Source: Methylibium sp.
GTDB lineage: Bacteria > Pseudomonadota > Gammaproteobacteria > Burkholderiales > Burkholderiaceae_C
NCBI GenBank assembly: GCA_013824165.1
Contig: PNNH01000090.1
Span: 1 to 49,437 of the forward strand
Reading direction: 5' to 3'
DNA: 49,437 nucleotides
This document shows, in pieces, positions 36,062 to 44,115 of the stretch (the first letter of the stretch is position 1; every line of letters begins with the position of its first letter). The notes below the pieces were generated by a model that was not told the origin of the DNA, did no database searches, and saw nothing but the letters and a program-made list of their open reading frames with translations. Position numbers and translations under genes: made by a program.

Positions 36062-36283
36062 ATGGACATCGAATGGCTCAAGCCAGCCGTGGTGCTGGGA
36101 TCGGTGCTGTATGCCGTGATCGGCGTGCTGGTGTTCTGGATCAGCTTCGTGATCGTCGACAAGCTGACGCCCTACAAGCTGTGGGAAGAAATTGTCGAGC
36201 ACAAGAACCTGGCGCTAGCGCTGGTGGTGGCGGCCAAGTGCATTGCCATCGGCATGATCGTGGCCGCGGCGATCAAGGGCTGA
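36062..36283 (+). CDS. DUF350 small membrane protein
   Basis: This 73-residue protein has two hydrophobic helices (VVLGSVLYAVIGVLVFWISF and LALALVVAAKCIAIGMIVAA). The ATG at 36062 follows AAGGAG (36049-36054) at a 7-base spacing; the GTG just before it is less well placed. Single-unit DUF350 proteins (YjfL-like) are inner-membrane proteins of unknown function often found with aminopropyltransferase, DUF4178 and SPFH genes. It starts 34 bases after DUF4178 and ends 4 bases before the Nudix gene. Confidence 0.82.
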   Translation: MDIEWLKPAVVLGSVLYAVIGVLVFWISFVIVDKLTPYKLWEEIVEHKNLALALVVAAKCIAIGMIVAAAIKG

Positions 36284-36287
36284 ACGG

Positions 36288-36878
36288 GTGAGCGAGCAGA
36301 CGCTGCGCCAGCAGATCCGCGCCGAAGTGGCCGCGCTGCGGCCGCTCGATGCGCTGGAAGCCGCGCATCAGCAAGAAGCGCTGGACTGGATCGCCAGCGG
36401 CGCCGAGCTCTGCCGCCTGTCCAAGCCGGCCACACCGCCGAGGCATCTGGTGTCCTACTTCGCCGTCGTCGACGAAGCACAGCGCCTGTTGCTGGTCGAA
36501 CACCGCAAGGCGTTGCTGTGGCTGCCGCCGGGCGGCCATGTGGAGCCGGGCGAACACCCGCGCGACACGGTGGCACGCGAGATTGTCGAAGAGCTGGGCT
36601 TCGCCCCGCCCGAGCCCGTCGGCGCGCCGCTGTTCATCACCGCCACCGAGACCGTCGGGCTGACCGCCGGCCATACCGATGTCTCGCTGTGGTACATGGT
36701 GCGTGTCCCCAGCGGACAGCACATTGATTTCGACGCTGAGGAGTTCGCCTCAGTGCGCTGGTTCGACCAGAACGCACTGCCGCTGAGCCACAGCGACCCG
36801 CATCTGGCGCGCTTCTGCGCCAAACTGCTGCATGCCAGCGACCGACGGCCTCTTGCCGCTGCCCTAGATTCCAATTGA
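36288..36878 (+). CDS. Nudix hydrolase
   Basis: This 196-residue hydrolase acts on a nucleoside-diphosphate-linked compound. The Nudix box GX5EX7REUXEEXGU is perfect (GHVEPGEHPRDTVA then REIVEELGF), near residues 83-105. The GTG at 36288 follows the DUF350 stop by 4 bases, and the end overlaps the next gene by four bases (TTGA). The N-terminal helical part (LRQQIRAEVAALRPLDALEA) resembles Nudix proteins annotated as NUDIX-domain only. The substrate is unknown. Its place inside the operon suggests a housecleaning or nucleotide-linked step, but the insertion could be incidental. Confidence 0.88.
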   Translation: MSEQTLRQQIRAEVAALRPLDALEAAHQQEALDWIASGAELCRLSKPATPPRHLVSYFAVVDEAQRLLLVEHRKALLWLPPGGHVEPGEHPRDTVAREIVEELGFAPPEPVGAPLFITATETVGLTAGHTDVSLWYMVRVPSGQHIDFDAEEFASVRWFDQNALPLSHSDPHLARFCAKLLHASDRRPLAAALDSN

Positions 36879-38443
36879 ACGAGCCCAGCGCCTCAGCGCC
36901 CGCACCATCGCGCGCCTCCCTGCCCGAACTGCTGCTGCTCGGCAGCGTCTTCGTCATTGCCGCCTGCGGCCTGGTCTATGAACTGGCGGCCGGTGCGCTG
37001 GCCAGTTATCTGCTGGGCGACTCGGTGCTGCAGTTCAGCACCATCATCGGCGCCTATCTGTTCGCGATGGGACTGGGCTCCTGGCTCAGCCGCTATGTCG
37101 AACGCCAGCTGATCGCGCAGTTCCTGAAGATCGAGTTGCTGGTGGGCGTGATCGGCGGGCTGATGCCGGCCGCGCTGTTCACCGCGCACAGCCTGCTGCC
37201 GCCCGATCAGCTGGCCGGTTTTCGCGTGCTGCTCTACGGCCTGGTGCTGCTGGTGGGCGCGCTGGTGGGGCTGGAGATTCCGCTGGTGATGCGCATCCTG
37301 AAGGCCCACTTCAGCCAGCGCTACCGGCTGAGCGAGCTGGTCTCGCAGGTGCTGACCTTCGACTACCTGGGCGCGCTGCTGGTGGCAGTGGCCTTCCCAC
37401 TGCTGCTGGTGCCGCATCTGGGGCTGATACGCACCGGCGTGTTCTTCGGCCTGCTCAATGTGCTGGTGGCGATCTGGGCGCTGTGGCTGTTCCGCGCCGA
37501 GCTGCGCGCCTGGCGCAGCCTGGCCTGGGCCTGCGCCCTCAGCCTGGCGCTGCTGCTGGGCGCGATGTTCCAGGCCGAGACCTTGAGCACCTGGGCCGAA
37601 GACCGCTTCTATGGCGACCACATCGTGGTGCGCGAAAGCAGTGACTACCAGCGTGTGGTCGTAACCGACAGCCGCGCCGGCACGCGCCTGTTCCTGAACG
37701 GCAATCTGCAGTTCCACTCACGCGACGAGTACCGCTATCACGAGTCGCTGGTGCACCCGGCCATGGCGGCGCATGGCGCGCCCAAGCGGGTTTTGGTGCT
37801 GGGCGGTGGCGACGGCATGGCGGTGCGCGAGGTGCTGCGCTACTCGAGCGTCGAACAGGTCACGCTGGTGGAGCTGGACCCGCATATGACGCGGCTCTTT
37901 GCCACGCTGCCGCTGCTGAGCCACCTCAACGGCGGAGCGTTGAAGAGCGACAAGCTGAAGATCGTCAACACCGATGCCTTCGGCTGGCTGGAGCAATCGA
38001 AGGAGGTCTTCGACGTGATCGTGATCGACTTCCCCGACCCCAGCAATTTCGCGCTGGGCAAGCTCTACACCACCAGCTTCTACCAGTTGGTGGACCAGCA
38101 TCTGTCAGCCGGCGGCTTTGCCGTGGTGCAGTCCACCTCGCCGCTGGTGGCGCGCCGCAGTTTCTGGACCGTGGTGAACACCATCGAGGCGGTGGGACTG
38201 AGCACCACGCCCTACCACGCCCATGTGCCCAGCTTCGGCGAGTGGGGCTTTGTGCTGGCCTCGCGCCGGCCCTGGAGCCCGCCGCGCCAGCTGCCTGAAG
38301 GGCTACGCTTTATCAACGTCGAAGGCCTGCCGGCCATGACGCAGTTCCCGCCCGACATGGCCCGCCTACCCACCCAGGTGAACCGCCTCTCGAACCAGGT
38401 GCTGGTGCAGGAGTTCGAGGCCGAGTGGGGCAAGCTGCACTGA
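36875..38443 (+). CDS. Membrane-fused aminopropyltransferase (spermidine synthase-like)
   Basis: This is a 522-residue protein with about seven membrane helices in residues 15-230 followed by a cytoplasmic spermidine-synthase domain (about 240-500). The cofactor loop VLVLGGGDGMAVREVLRY, the acidic VTLVELDPHM and the IDFPDP motif, corresponding to the DxxDP of SpeE, are present. It could therefore bind decarboxylated AdoMet and transfer an aminopropyl group to an amine at the membrane. It starts with TTG overlapping the Nudix stop (36875-36878). A candidate source of decarboxylated AdoMet, an AdoMet decarboxylase gene, lies at 40839-41210 on the other strand. The acceptor is unknown; soluble putrescine is not assured. 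Confidence 0.87.
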   Translation: MNEPSASAPAPSRASLPELLLLGSVFVIAACGLVYELAAGALASYLLGDSVLQFSTIIGAYLFAMGLGSWLSRYVERQLIAQFLKIELLVGVIGGLMPAALFTAHSLLPPDQLAGFRVLLYGLVLLVGALVGLEIPLVMRILKAHFSQRYRLSELVSQVLTFDYLGALLVAVAFPLLLVPHLGLIRTGVFFGLLNVLVAIWALWLFRAELRAWRSLAWACALSLALLLGAMFQAETLSTWAEDRFYGDHIVVRESSDYQRVVVTDSRAGTRLFLNGNLQFHSRDEYRYHESLVHPAMAAHGAPKRVLVLGGGDGMAVREVLRYSSVEQVTLVELDPHMTRLFATLPLLSHLNGGALKSDKLKIVNTDAFGWLEQSKEVFDVIVIDFPDPSNFALGKLYTTSFYQLVDQHLSAGGFAVVQSTSPLVARRSFWTVVNTIEAVGLSTTPYHAHVPSFGEWGFVLASRRPWSPPRQLPEGLRFINVEGLPAMTQFPPDMARLPTQVNRLSNQVLVQEFEAEWGKLH

Positions 38444-40020
38444 TGGCTCCCCAGCTACGCAGGCGCGAACTGCTGTTGGCCGCTGCCGGGCTGCCGTTGG
38501 CGGGCTGCGAGGCACCGCCAGCACCGCTGCAAGGCGGCTGGGTCGGCGCCAGTGCGGCGCGCGGCCACCGCCTGCGCCAAGCGCCACCGGCCTGGAGCGA
38601 TGGCCCAATGCGGCGCACCGAGGTGCTGATCGTCGGCGGCGGCGTGTCAGGTCTTGCCTGCGCGCGAGCCTTGCAGGCAGGCGGCATCGATTGCGCGCTG
38701 CTGGAGCTGGAAGACCAGGCCGGCGGCAATGCCCGCGCGCATCAGATCGGCGGCCAGCCCTGCCCTCTGGGCGCGCATTACCTGCCGCTGCCGGGCGCGG
38801 AGGCGCGCGAAGTGCAGCAGCTGCTGTTCGAGCTGGGCCTGGCGCGGACCGAACTGGGCCGCACCGTCTATGACGAGCGCCATCTCTGCCACAGCCCGCA
38901 GGAGCGCCTCTTTTATGAGGGCGAATGGGTGGAGGGCCTGCTGCCGCCCACCGACGATCTGCCGCAGCGCCAGTCGCAATACCGGCGCTTTGCGATGCTG
39001 GTCAATCAGGCCCGACGCGAGCTGGGCTTTGCCATGCCCAGCCGCCGCGCGCGCTGGACAGCCGCGCATGCCGCGCTCGACGGCCAGACGATGGCGCAGT
39101 GGCTGCAGGCGCATCAACTGGATGAAGCCGGCCTGCTCTGGTATCTCGACTACTGCTGCCGCGACGACTACGGCGCCGGCATCGGCGAAGTCTCAGCCTG
39201 GGCTGGCATTCAGTACTTCGCCAGCCGCCACGGCTTTCATGCGCCCGGCGATGCCGAAGGCGAGCGCGAGGCGGTGCTAACCTGGCCCGAGGGCAACGCC
39301 TGGCTGACGCAGCGCATAGCACAAGGCTTGTCAGAGCAGCTGTTCACCGGCCGAAGCGTGCTGCGGGTGCGCGAGAGCCGGCATCAGGTCGAACTGCTGG
39401 CCTGGAACGAAGCCATACAAGCGCCCGAGCGCTGGAGTGCCAGCCAGCTGGTGCTGGCCACGCCACTGTTAGTCGCGCAGCGCCTGCTGGAGGCCGTGCC
39501 ACCGGCGCTGCAAGCCGCCACGCAGCAGATCAGTTATGCGCCTTGGCTGGTCAGCAACCTCAGCCTCAAGTCCGCGCTGCTGGACCGGCCCGGCGTCGGC
39601 CCGGCCTGGGACAGCGTGGCCTACGGCAGCCCGGCGCTGGGCTATGTGGATGCGCGCCATCAGACGCTGGATCCGACACCCCGACCCGGCCTGATCACGC
39701 ACTACTGGGCGTTGCCGCGCCAGCAGCGCGGGACGCTGCTGAGTGATGACTGGACCGTGTGGGCCAAGGCGGTGATCACCGAGCTGACTCACACCCATGC
39801 CGATCTGCCACAGCAGCTTCAGCGCATCGACCTGGCGCGCTGGGGCCATGCGATGAGCATCCCAGTTCCAGGACTGCGCGGCTCTCAGGCACTGGCTTCG
39901 CTTCGCGAGCAGGCCCAAGGCCGGCTGCATTTCGCGCACAGCGATGTGGCCGCGTACTCTGTGTTTGAGGAAGCCTTCACGACCGGGGCACTGACCGCGC
40001 AGCGACTCATGCGAGGCTAA
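38443..40020 (+). CDS. FAD-dependent amine-oxidase-like protein with Tat/lipoprotein leader
   Basis: This is a 525-residue flavoprotein. The ATG at 38443 overlaps the aminopropyltransferase stop by one base. The leader RRRELLLAAAGLPLAGCEAP combines a twin-arginine start with a lipobox LAGC, which suggests export of a folded FAD protein and anchoring by lipid at C22 or so. VLIVGGGVSGLACARALQ is the Rossmann motif, and GGNARAHQIGG follows in the position typical of flavin amine oxidases. The C-terminus resembles the FAD-closing segment of that family (HFAHSDVAAYSVFEEAF). It probably oxidises an amine outside the cytoplasm; a polyamine-like product of the preceding enzyme is an inference from position. 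Confidence 0.82.
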   Translation: MAPQLRRRELLLAAAGLPLAGCEAPPAPLQGGWVGASAARGHRLRQAPPAWSDGPMRRTEVLIVGGGVSGLACARALQAGGIDCALLELEDQAGGNARAHQIGGQPCPLGAHYLPLPGAEAREVQQLLFELGLARTELGRTVYDERHLCHSPQERLFYEGEWVEGLLPPTDDLPQRQSQYRRFAMLVNQARRELGFAMPSRRARWTAAHAALDGQTMAQWLQAHQLDEAGLLWYLDYCCRDDYGAGIGEVSAWAGIQYFASRHGFHAPGDAEGEREAVLTWPEGNAWLTQRIAQGLSEQLFTGRSVLRVRESRHQVELLAWNEAIQAPERWSASQLVLATPLLVAQRLLEAVPPALQAATQQISYAPWLVSNLSLKSALLDRPGVGPAWDSVAYGSPALGYVDARHQTLDPTPRPGLITHYWALPRQQRGTLLSDDWTVWAKAVITELTHTHADLPQQLQRIDLARWGHAMSIPVPGLRGSQALASLREQAQGRLHFAHSDVAAYSVFEEAFTTGALTAQRLMRG

Positions 40021-40061
40021 GGCGCACCAGTCGCCGAGCAAGAGCGCGGCCCTGACAAGAA

Positions 40062-40095
40062 GATCAAGACTCAGCTCGCCTTGATCGGGAGCTGA
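40062..40095 (+). other. Two mutually exclusive hairpins after the FAD oxidase gene
   Basis: GATCAAG (40062-40068) pairs with CTTGATC (40080-40086), while TCAGCTC (40071-40077) pairs with GAGCTGA (40089-40095). The two seven-pair stems interlock, so only one can form at a time. No T-run follows either. This could be an attenuator-like switch or a pseudoknot between the operon and the downstream barrel gene. Confidence 0.3.
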
Positions 40096-40150
40096 ACCGG
40101 CATAAGTTGGTAGCTTGAACTTCCTTCGCTGGCTGTCCAAAAGGGTTAAC

Positions 40151-40166
40151 ACCTAGCAAATTAGGT
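40151..40166. promoter_or_regulatory. Small inverted repeat upstream of the outer-membrane barrel gene
   Basis: ACCTA, spacer GCAAAT and TAGGT form a perfect five-base inverted repeat about 72 bases before the ATG at 40238, in a locally A+T-rich stretch. It could be an operator; no regulator is suggested. Confidence 0.25.
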
Positions 40167-40237
40167 AAACGCACGCACTGGCACCGCCGTTGTTCTTGGC
40201 ATCGGCACTCGGCAGCACTGCTCACATCGAGGAAAAA

Positions 40238-40819
40238 ATGAAAATCACCATCTCCATCCTCGCTCTGGCCGCCATCAGCAGTCCCGCGCTAGCCGCAGAC
40301 AGAACCTGGTATCTCGGGGGCGACATCGGTCGTACGGAATTCACCACCGTCCCAGACAACACCCATAGGAACGGCGTCGGCGTCACCCTAGGCGCCAAGG
40401 TGACCGAGAACCTTGCATTCGAGCTTCAGCTTCGCCATCTGGGTTCATGGACTACGACCACGATCGTCCTAGGCACGCAGGACGGAAACGTACAGTTCAG
40501 CACCGACCATTCGTTCACCGCACTGGGCGCATCGGTGCTCGGCATCATGCCGCTAAGTGAGGACTTCTCGCTATATGGCCGACTCGGCTACGCGCGCCAT
40601 ACTATGAGAGTCAGCGGGCAATCACCCGCCGCTCGATCAATCAGCGCACATGCAAACCAGGCCTTCTGGGGGCTGGGCGCCAGTTACCGGGTCGACAAGC
40701 GCCTGAGCCTGCATCTGGAATTCCTGAAGCTCGGCTCGCCCGTCTTCAATCTCTACAACGACTACTGGGTCGGTGGGAACATCCAGCAGTTCAACGTCGG
40801 CCTGAAATACGCGTTCTGA
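40238..40819 (+). CDS. Outer-membrane beta-barrel protein
   Basis: This is a 193-residue exported protein. The ATG at 40238 follows GAGGAA, and the signal peptide MKITISILALAAISSPALA is clear. The mature part is a small eight-strand-like barrel (WYLGGDIGRTEF, FSLYGRLGYARHTM, WGLGASYRVDKRLSLHLEFL) ending in an aromatic residue (VGLKYAF), as outer-membrane assembly requires. It resembles the OmpA-like/Opacity porin fold; the ligand is unknown. Its GC content is visibly lower than that of its neighbours, and it lies alone between two convergent operons, so it may have been acquired by transfer. Confidence 0.8.
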   Translation: MKITISILALAAISSPALAADRTWYLGGDIGRTEFTTVPDNTHRNGVGVTLGAKVTENLAFELQLRHLGSWTTTTIVLGTQDGNVQFSTDHSFTALGASVLGIMPLSEDFSLYGRLGYARHTMRVSGQSPAARSISAHANQAFWGLGASYRVDKRLSLHLEFLKLGSPVFNLYNDYWVGGNIQQFNVGLKYAF

Positions 40820-40829
40820 TCGACGGCAC

Positions 40830-40845
40830 CGGCTGGAATCAGCCG
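40830..40845. terminator. Short hairpin between convergent genes
   Basis: CGGCTG, loop GAAT and CAGCCG form a six-pair stem overlapping the last codons of the AdoMet decarboxylase gene, 10 bases past the barrel gene stop. Without a T-run it is at best a weak bidirectional stop signal. Confidence 0.3.
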
Positions 40846-41210
40846 CGCCGCAAGGTCTGACGCTGCGCAGCTGCTGGCGCAAAGGCCTCGATCAGCTGCC
40901 GCATCAAGGACTCGACACGCGCACTGTTGTCACGCCCCAGATTGCAGGCATAGACATCCAGCGTCACCGCGCCCAGCTCGGGCCAGGTGTGCACCGCCAG
41001 ATGCGATTCAGCCAGCAGCACCACGCCGGTGATGCCGCTCTGCGCCTCGCCAGGCGCTGGCGTGAAGCGGTGGAAGAGCTCGGCCACCGCGCCCAGGCCG
41101 GCAGCTTCGACCGCTTCGACGCACAGAGACTGCAAGGCGCTGAGATCAATCATCAGCGGCTGGGCAGGATCGCAGCCGCGCAGATCAGCCGTCAGGTGCA
41201 GTCCCTGCAT
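40839..41210 (-). CDS. speH: S-adenosylmethionine decarboxylase proenzyme, class 1b (SpeH type)
   Basis: This pyruvoyl-dependent enzyme makes decarboxylated AdoMet, the aminopropyl donor for polyamines. The 123-residue length fits the short Thermotoga/Bacillus-type proenzyme. Self-cleavage should occur at E68-S69 in LLAESHLAVHTWPE, with S69 becoming the pyruvoyl group. H74 and C89 keep the spacing of the Thermotoga residues S63, H68 and C83. It starts 16 bases after moaD and is the last gene of the minus-strand run, facing the membrane aminopropyltransferase operon. The C-terminal tail is slightly extended. Confidence 0.9.
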   Translation of the reverse strand: MQGLHLTADLRGCDPAQPLMIDLSALQSLCVEAVEAAGLGAVAELFHRFTPAPGEAQSGITGVVLLAESHLAVHTWPELGAVTLDVYACNLGRDNSARVESLMRQLIEAFAPAAAQRQTLRRG

Positions 41211-41226
41211 GGCGCCAGCGGACCGT

Positions 41227-41487
41227 TCAGCCGCCAGTGACCGGCGGGAAGAAGGCGACTTCGGCGCCTTCGGGAATCAGCGCGTCTTCCTTGGCGATCT
41301 GCTGGTTCAGCGCGCAGCGCAGTGCGCGCGTGCGGCTCAACGCCGAAGCATGCGGCTCGCCGCGCGCCAGCAGCTGGTCGCGCAGGCCGCCCAAGCTCAT
41401 GCCGGGCTGCCAGAGCAGGCTTTCGCTGGCGCCCAGCGCTTCGCGCAGCGAAGCAAAGTAACGCACGGTGATGGTCGTCTGGCTCAT
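41227..41487 (-). CDS. moaD: Molybdopterin synthase sulfur-carrier subunit
   Basis: This is an 86-residue ubiquitin-fold protein whose C-terminal Gly-Gly (FFPPVTGG) is thiocarboxylated and delivers sulfur to cyclic pyranopterin monophosphate. The N-terminus TITVRYFASLREALG and the acidic EGAEVAFFPPVTGG end are typical. Its ATG overlaps the moeA stop by four bases. The partner subunit gene moaE, which commonly follows in related genomes, is not adjacent: an AdoMet decarboxylase gene comes next. Confidence 0.92.
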   Translation of the reverse strand: MSQTTITVRYFASLREALGASESLLWQPGMSLGGLRDQLLARGEPHASALSRTRALRCALNQQIAKEDALIPEGAEVAFFPPVTGG

Positions 41488-42716
41488 GACAGCACTTCTG
41501 AAAACGGGATGAAGCTGACGCTGTCGCCCGGCGCGATGGGCGCGCCGGCGGGGTTGTCCACCAGCCCATCAGCCCAGACGGCCGAGCTCAGCACGCCCGA
41601 ACTCTGGTTGGCGAACAGGTCCAGGCCACCACCATCGTTCAAGCGCACACGCAGAAACTCGCGGCGCCGGTCGGGCTTGGGCCAGGCGAAATCGGCGCGC
41701 AGCGCAAAGCGGCGTGGCGTCAGACGCGTGGCGCCCTGCAGCCGCAGGATCACGGGACGCACCAGCAGCAGGAAGGTCACAAAGCTGGAGACAGGGTTGC
41801 CCGGCAGGCCGACAAAGTGCGCCTGGCCGACGCGCCCGTAGGCCAGCGGCTTGCCCGGCTTGATCGCGATCTGCCACAGGTCCAGTTCGCCCTCGGCCTG
41901 CACGGCGGGGCGCAGATGGTCTTCCTCGCCGACAGAGACGCCGCCCGAGGTGATGATCAGATCCGCCTGGCTCGCGGCTTCGCGCAGCGCGGCGCGCGTG
42001 GCATCCAACTGGTCGGGCACGATGCCCAGATCGACCACCTCGCAGCCCAGGCCTTGCAGCAGGCCGCGCAGCGTGAAGCGGTTGCTGTTGTAGATGGCGC
42101 CGGGCTTGAGCGGCTCGCCCGGCATCACCAGCTCATCGCCGGTGGAGAACAGCGCCACGCGCGGGCGGCGTGCCACAGTCAGCCGGGCGGCGCCCACCGT
42201 GGCAGCCAGACCCAGGGCCACAGCGTCGAGCTTGTGGCCGGCGGCGAGCACGACCGAATCCTTGCACACGTCCTCGCCCTGGCGGCGAATCCACTGGCCG
42301 CTCTGCACCTCGGCGTTGACACGCACGCTGCCCAGCGCATCGCCGGGCATAGCCTCGCACTGCTCCTGCATCACCACCGCGTCGGCACCCACAGGGATCT
42401 GCGCGCCGGTGAAGATGCGCGCCGCCGTGCCCGCTTGGTGCAGCGCGCCCACCACGCCGGCGGGCACGCGCTGCGCCACCGGCAGCACGGTGCCAGGTCT
42501 TGCCACATCGGCGGCGCAGAGCGCGTAGCCGTCCATGCTGGTGTTGTCGGCCGGCGGCACATCCAGGGCCGACACCACATCAGCCGCCAGCACGCGGCCC
42601 AGGGCCTCGGCAGTGGGCAGGGTCTCGGCCTCGCCCAGCGGCGCCACGCGCGACAGCAGGCGCTCCAGCGCCTCATCCAGGCTCTGCATCGGCGGACGCC
42701 GTGGCGCGTCAGACAT
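41484..42716 (-). CDS. moeA: Molybdopterin molybdenumtransferase
   Basis: This 410-residue enzyme inserts molybdate into adenylylated molybdopterin. The start MSDAPRRPPMQSLDEALERL at 42716 overlaps the end of thrC by eight bases; a start 11 codons earlier lies deeper inside thrC and is less likely. PADNTSMDGYAL near residue 55, VALFSTGDELV in the MogA-like domain, IITSGGVSVGEEDHL and FVGLPGNPVSSFVTFLL are diagnostic. The C-terminal domain IV is complete. It belongs to the run aminotransferase-hom-thrC-moeA-moaD, a conserved Burkholderiales order. Confidence 0.94.
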   Translation of the reverse strand: MSDAPRRPPMQSLDEALERLLSRVAPLGEAETLPTAEALGRVLAADVVSALDVPPADNTSMDGYALCAADVARPGTVLPVAQRVPAGVVGALHQAGTAARIFTGAQIPVGADAVVMQEQCEAMPGDALGSVRVNAEVQSGQWIRRQGEDVCKDSVVLAAGHKLDAVALGLAATVGAARLTVARRPRVALFSTGDELVMPGEPLKPGAIYNSNRFTLRGLLQGLGCEVVDLGIVPDQLDATRAALREAASQADLIITSGGVSVGEEDHLRPAVQAEGELDLWQIAIKPGKPLAYGRVGQAHFVGLPGNPVSSFVTFLLLVRPVILRLQGATRLTPRRFALRADFAWPKPDRRREFLRVRLNDGGGLDLFANQSSGVLSSAVWADGLVDNPAGAPIAPGDSVSFIPFSEVLS

Positions 42717-44115
42717 GGCTGCGGACGAAGTCCTTGACCTGCTGCACATCCACCGGCATCACCGTGACGCGCTTGGGCAGGGCTTCGATGTTTTCCAGGC
42801 CCGCCGGACGCGGCGGCTCAATGGCCAGCGCTTCCTGGATGGTGGCGGCGAACTTGGCTGGCAGTGCCGTCTCCAGCACCAGCATGGTGACGCCCGCTTC
42901 GCGCTGCTCCAGCGCCACCTTCAAGCCGTCGGCCGTGTGGGTGTCGATCAACACGCCGTAGCTTGCATAGCAACTGCGGATGGTGGCCAGGCGGTCGGCA
43001 TGGGTGGAGCGGCCCGAGGCAAAGCCATAGCCGGCGATACGCGCGAATTCCTCGGCGCTGATCTCGAAGCGGCCCTGCTTGGCCACCGCCTCGCCGAACA
43101 GCGCCTTGGTGCGTGCACCGTCGCGGCCCAGCAGGTCGAACACGAAACGCTCGAAGTTGCTGGCCTTGGAGATGTCCATCGAGGGGCTGGAGGTCTCATG
43201 CGTCTCCGCCGAACCGCGCACGCGATAGACGCCAATGCGGAAGAACTCGTCGAGCACGTCGTTCTCGTTGGTGGCCACCACCAGCTTGGCGATCGGCAGG
43301 CCCATCATGCGCGCCACATGGCCGGCGCAGACATTGCCGAAGTTGCCCGAGGGCACGCAGAAGCTGACCTTCTCGCTATTGAACTTCGTGGCCTGGAAGT
43401 AGCCGGCGAAGTAGTACACCACCTGCGCCAGCAGACGAGCCCAGTTGATCGAGTTGACGGTGCCGATCTTGTACTTGCGCTTGAAGTCCAGATCATTGGA
43501 CACCGCCTTGACGATGTCCTGGCAGTCGTCGAACACGCCTTCGATGGCGATGTTGTGGATGTTGGCGTCCTGCAGGCTGAACATCTGCGCCTGCTGGAAG
43601 GGGCTCATGCGGCCATGCGGGCTGAGCATGAAGACGTTGACGCCCTGCTTGCCGCGCATCGCGTACTCGGCCGCGCTACCGGTGTCGCCCGAGGTCGCAC
43701 CCAGGATGTTGAGCGTTTCGCCGCGGCGCTTGAGCTCGTATTCGAACAGCTGGCCCAGCAGCTGCATCGCCATGTCCTTGAAGGCTAGCGTGGGGCCGTT
43801 GGACAGGGCTTCGAGAGCCAGCCCCGGCTCCAGCGTCTTCAGCGGCGTGATCTCGGGCGTGCCGAAGACCTCGGCCGTGTAGGTGCGGCGCGCGATGGCG
43901 CGCAGATCCTCGGCCGGGATGTCATCGATGTAGAGGCTCAGTATCTCGAAGGCCAGGTCGGCATAGGCCAGGCCGCGCCACTTCGAGAGCGTCGCATCGT
44001 CGACCTTCGGATACTGCAGCGGCAGGTAGAGGCCGCCGTCCGGCGCCAGGCCTTCGAGCAGGATCTCGCAGAAGCGGCGCTCAGTCTTGTCACCGCGGGT
44101 GCTGACATAACGCAT
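42709..44115 (-). CDS. thrC: Threonine synthase
   Basis: This is a 468-residue PLP enzyme converting O-phosphohomoserine to threonine, of the longer yeast/E. coli-like class. The N-terminus RYVSTRGDKTERRFCEILLEG is typical. The PLP lysine lies in LAFKDMAMQLLGQ, and the cofactor phosphate loop is LGATSGDTGSAAEYAMRG. Its ATG overlaps the hom stop by one base. It catalyses the last step of threonine synthesis, with the homoserine step supplied by the gene before it. Confidence 0.96.
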   Translation of the reverse strand: MRYVSTRGDKTERRFCEILLEGLAPDGGLYLPLQYPKVDDATLSKWRGLAYADLAFEILSLYIDDIPAEDLRAIARRTYTAEVFGTPEITPLKTLEPGLALEALSNGPTLAFKDMAMQLLGQLFEYELKRRGETLNILGATSGDTGSAAEYAMRGKQGVNVFMLSPHGRMSPFQQAQMFSLQDANIHNIAIEGVFDDCQDIVKAVSNDLDFKRKYKIGTVNSINWARLLAQVVYYFAGYFQATKFNSEKVSFCVPSGNFGNVCAGHVARMMGLPIAKLVVATNENDVLDEFFRIGVYRVRGSAETHETSSPSMDISKASNFERFVFDLLGRDGARTKALFGEAVAKQGRFEISAEEFARIAGYGFASGRSTHADRLATIRSCYASYGVLIDTHTADGLKVALEQREAGVTMLVLETALPAKFAATIQEALAIEPPRPAGLENIEALPKRVTVMPVDVQQVKDFVRSHV

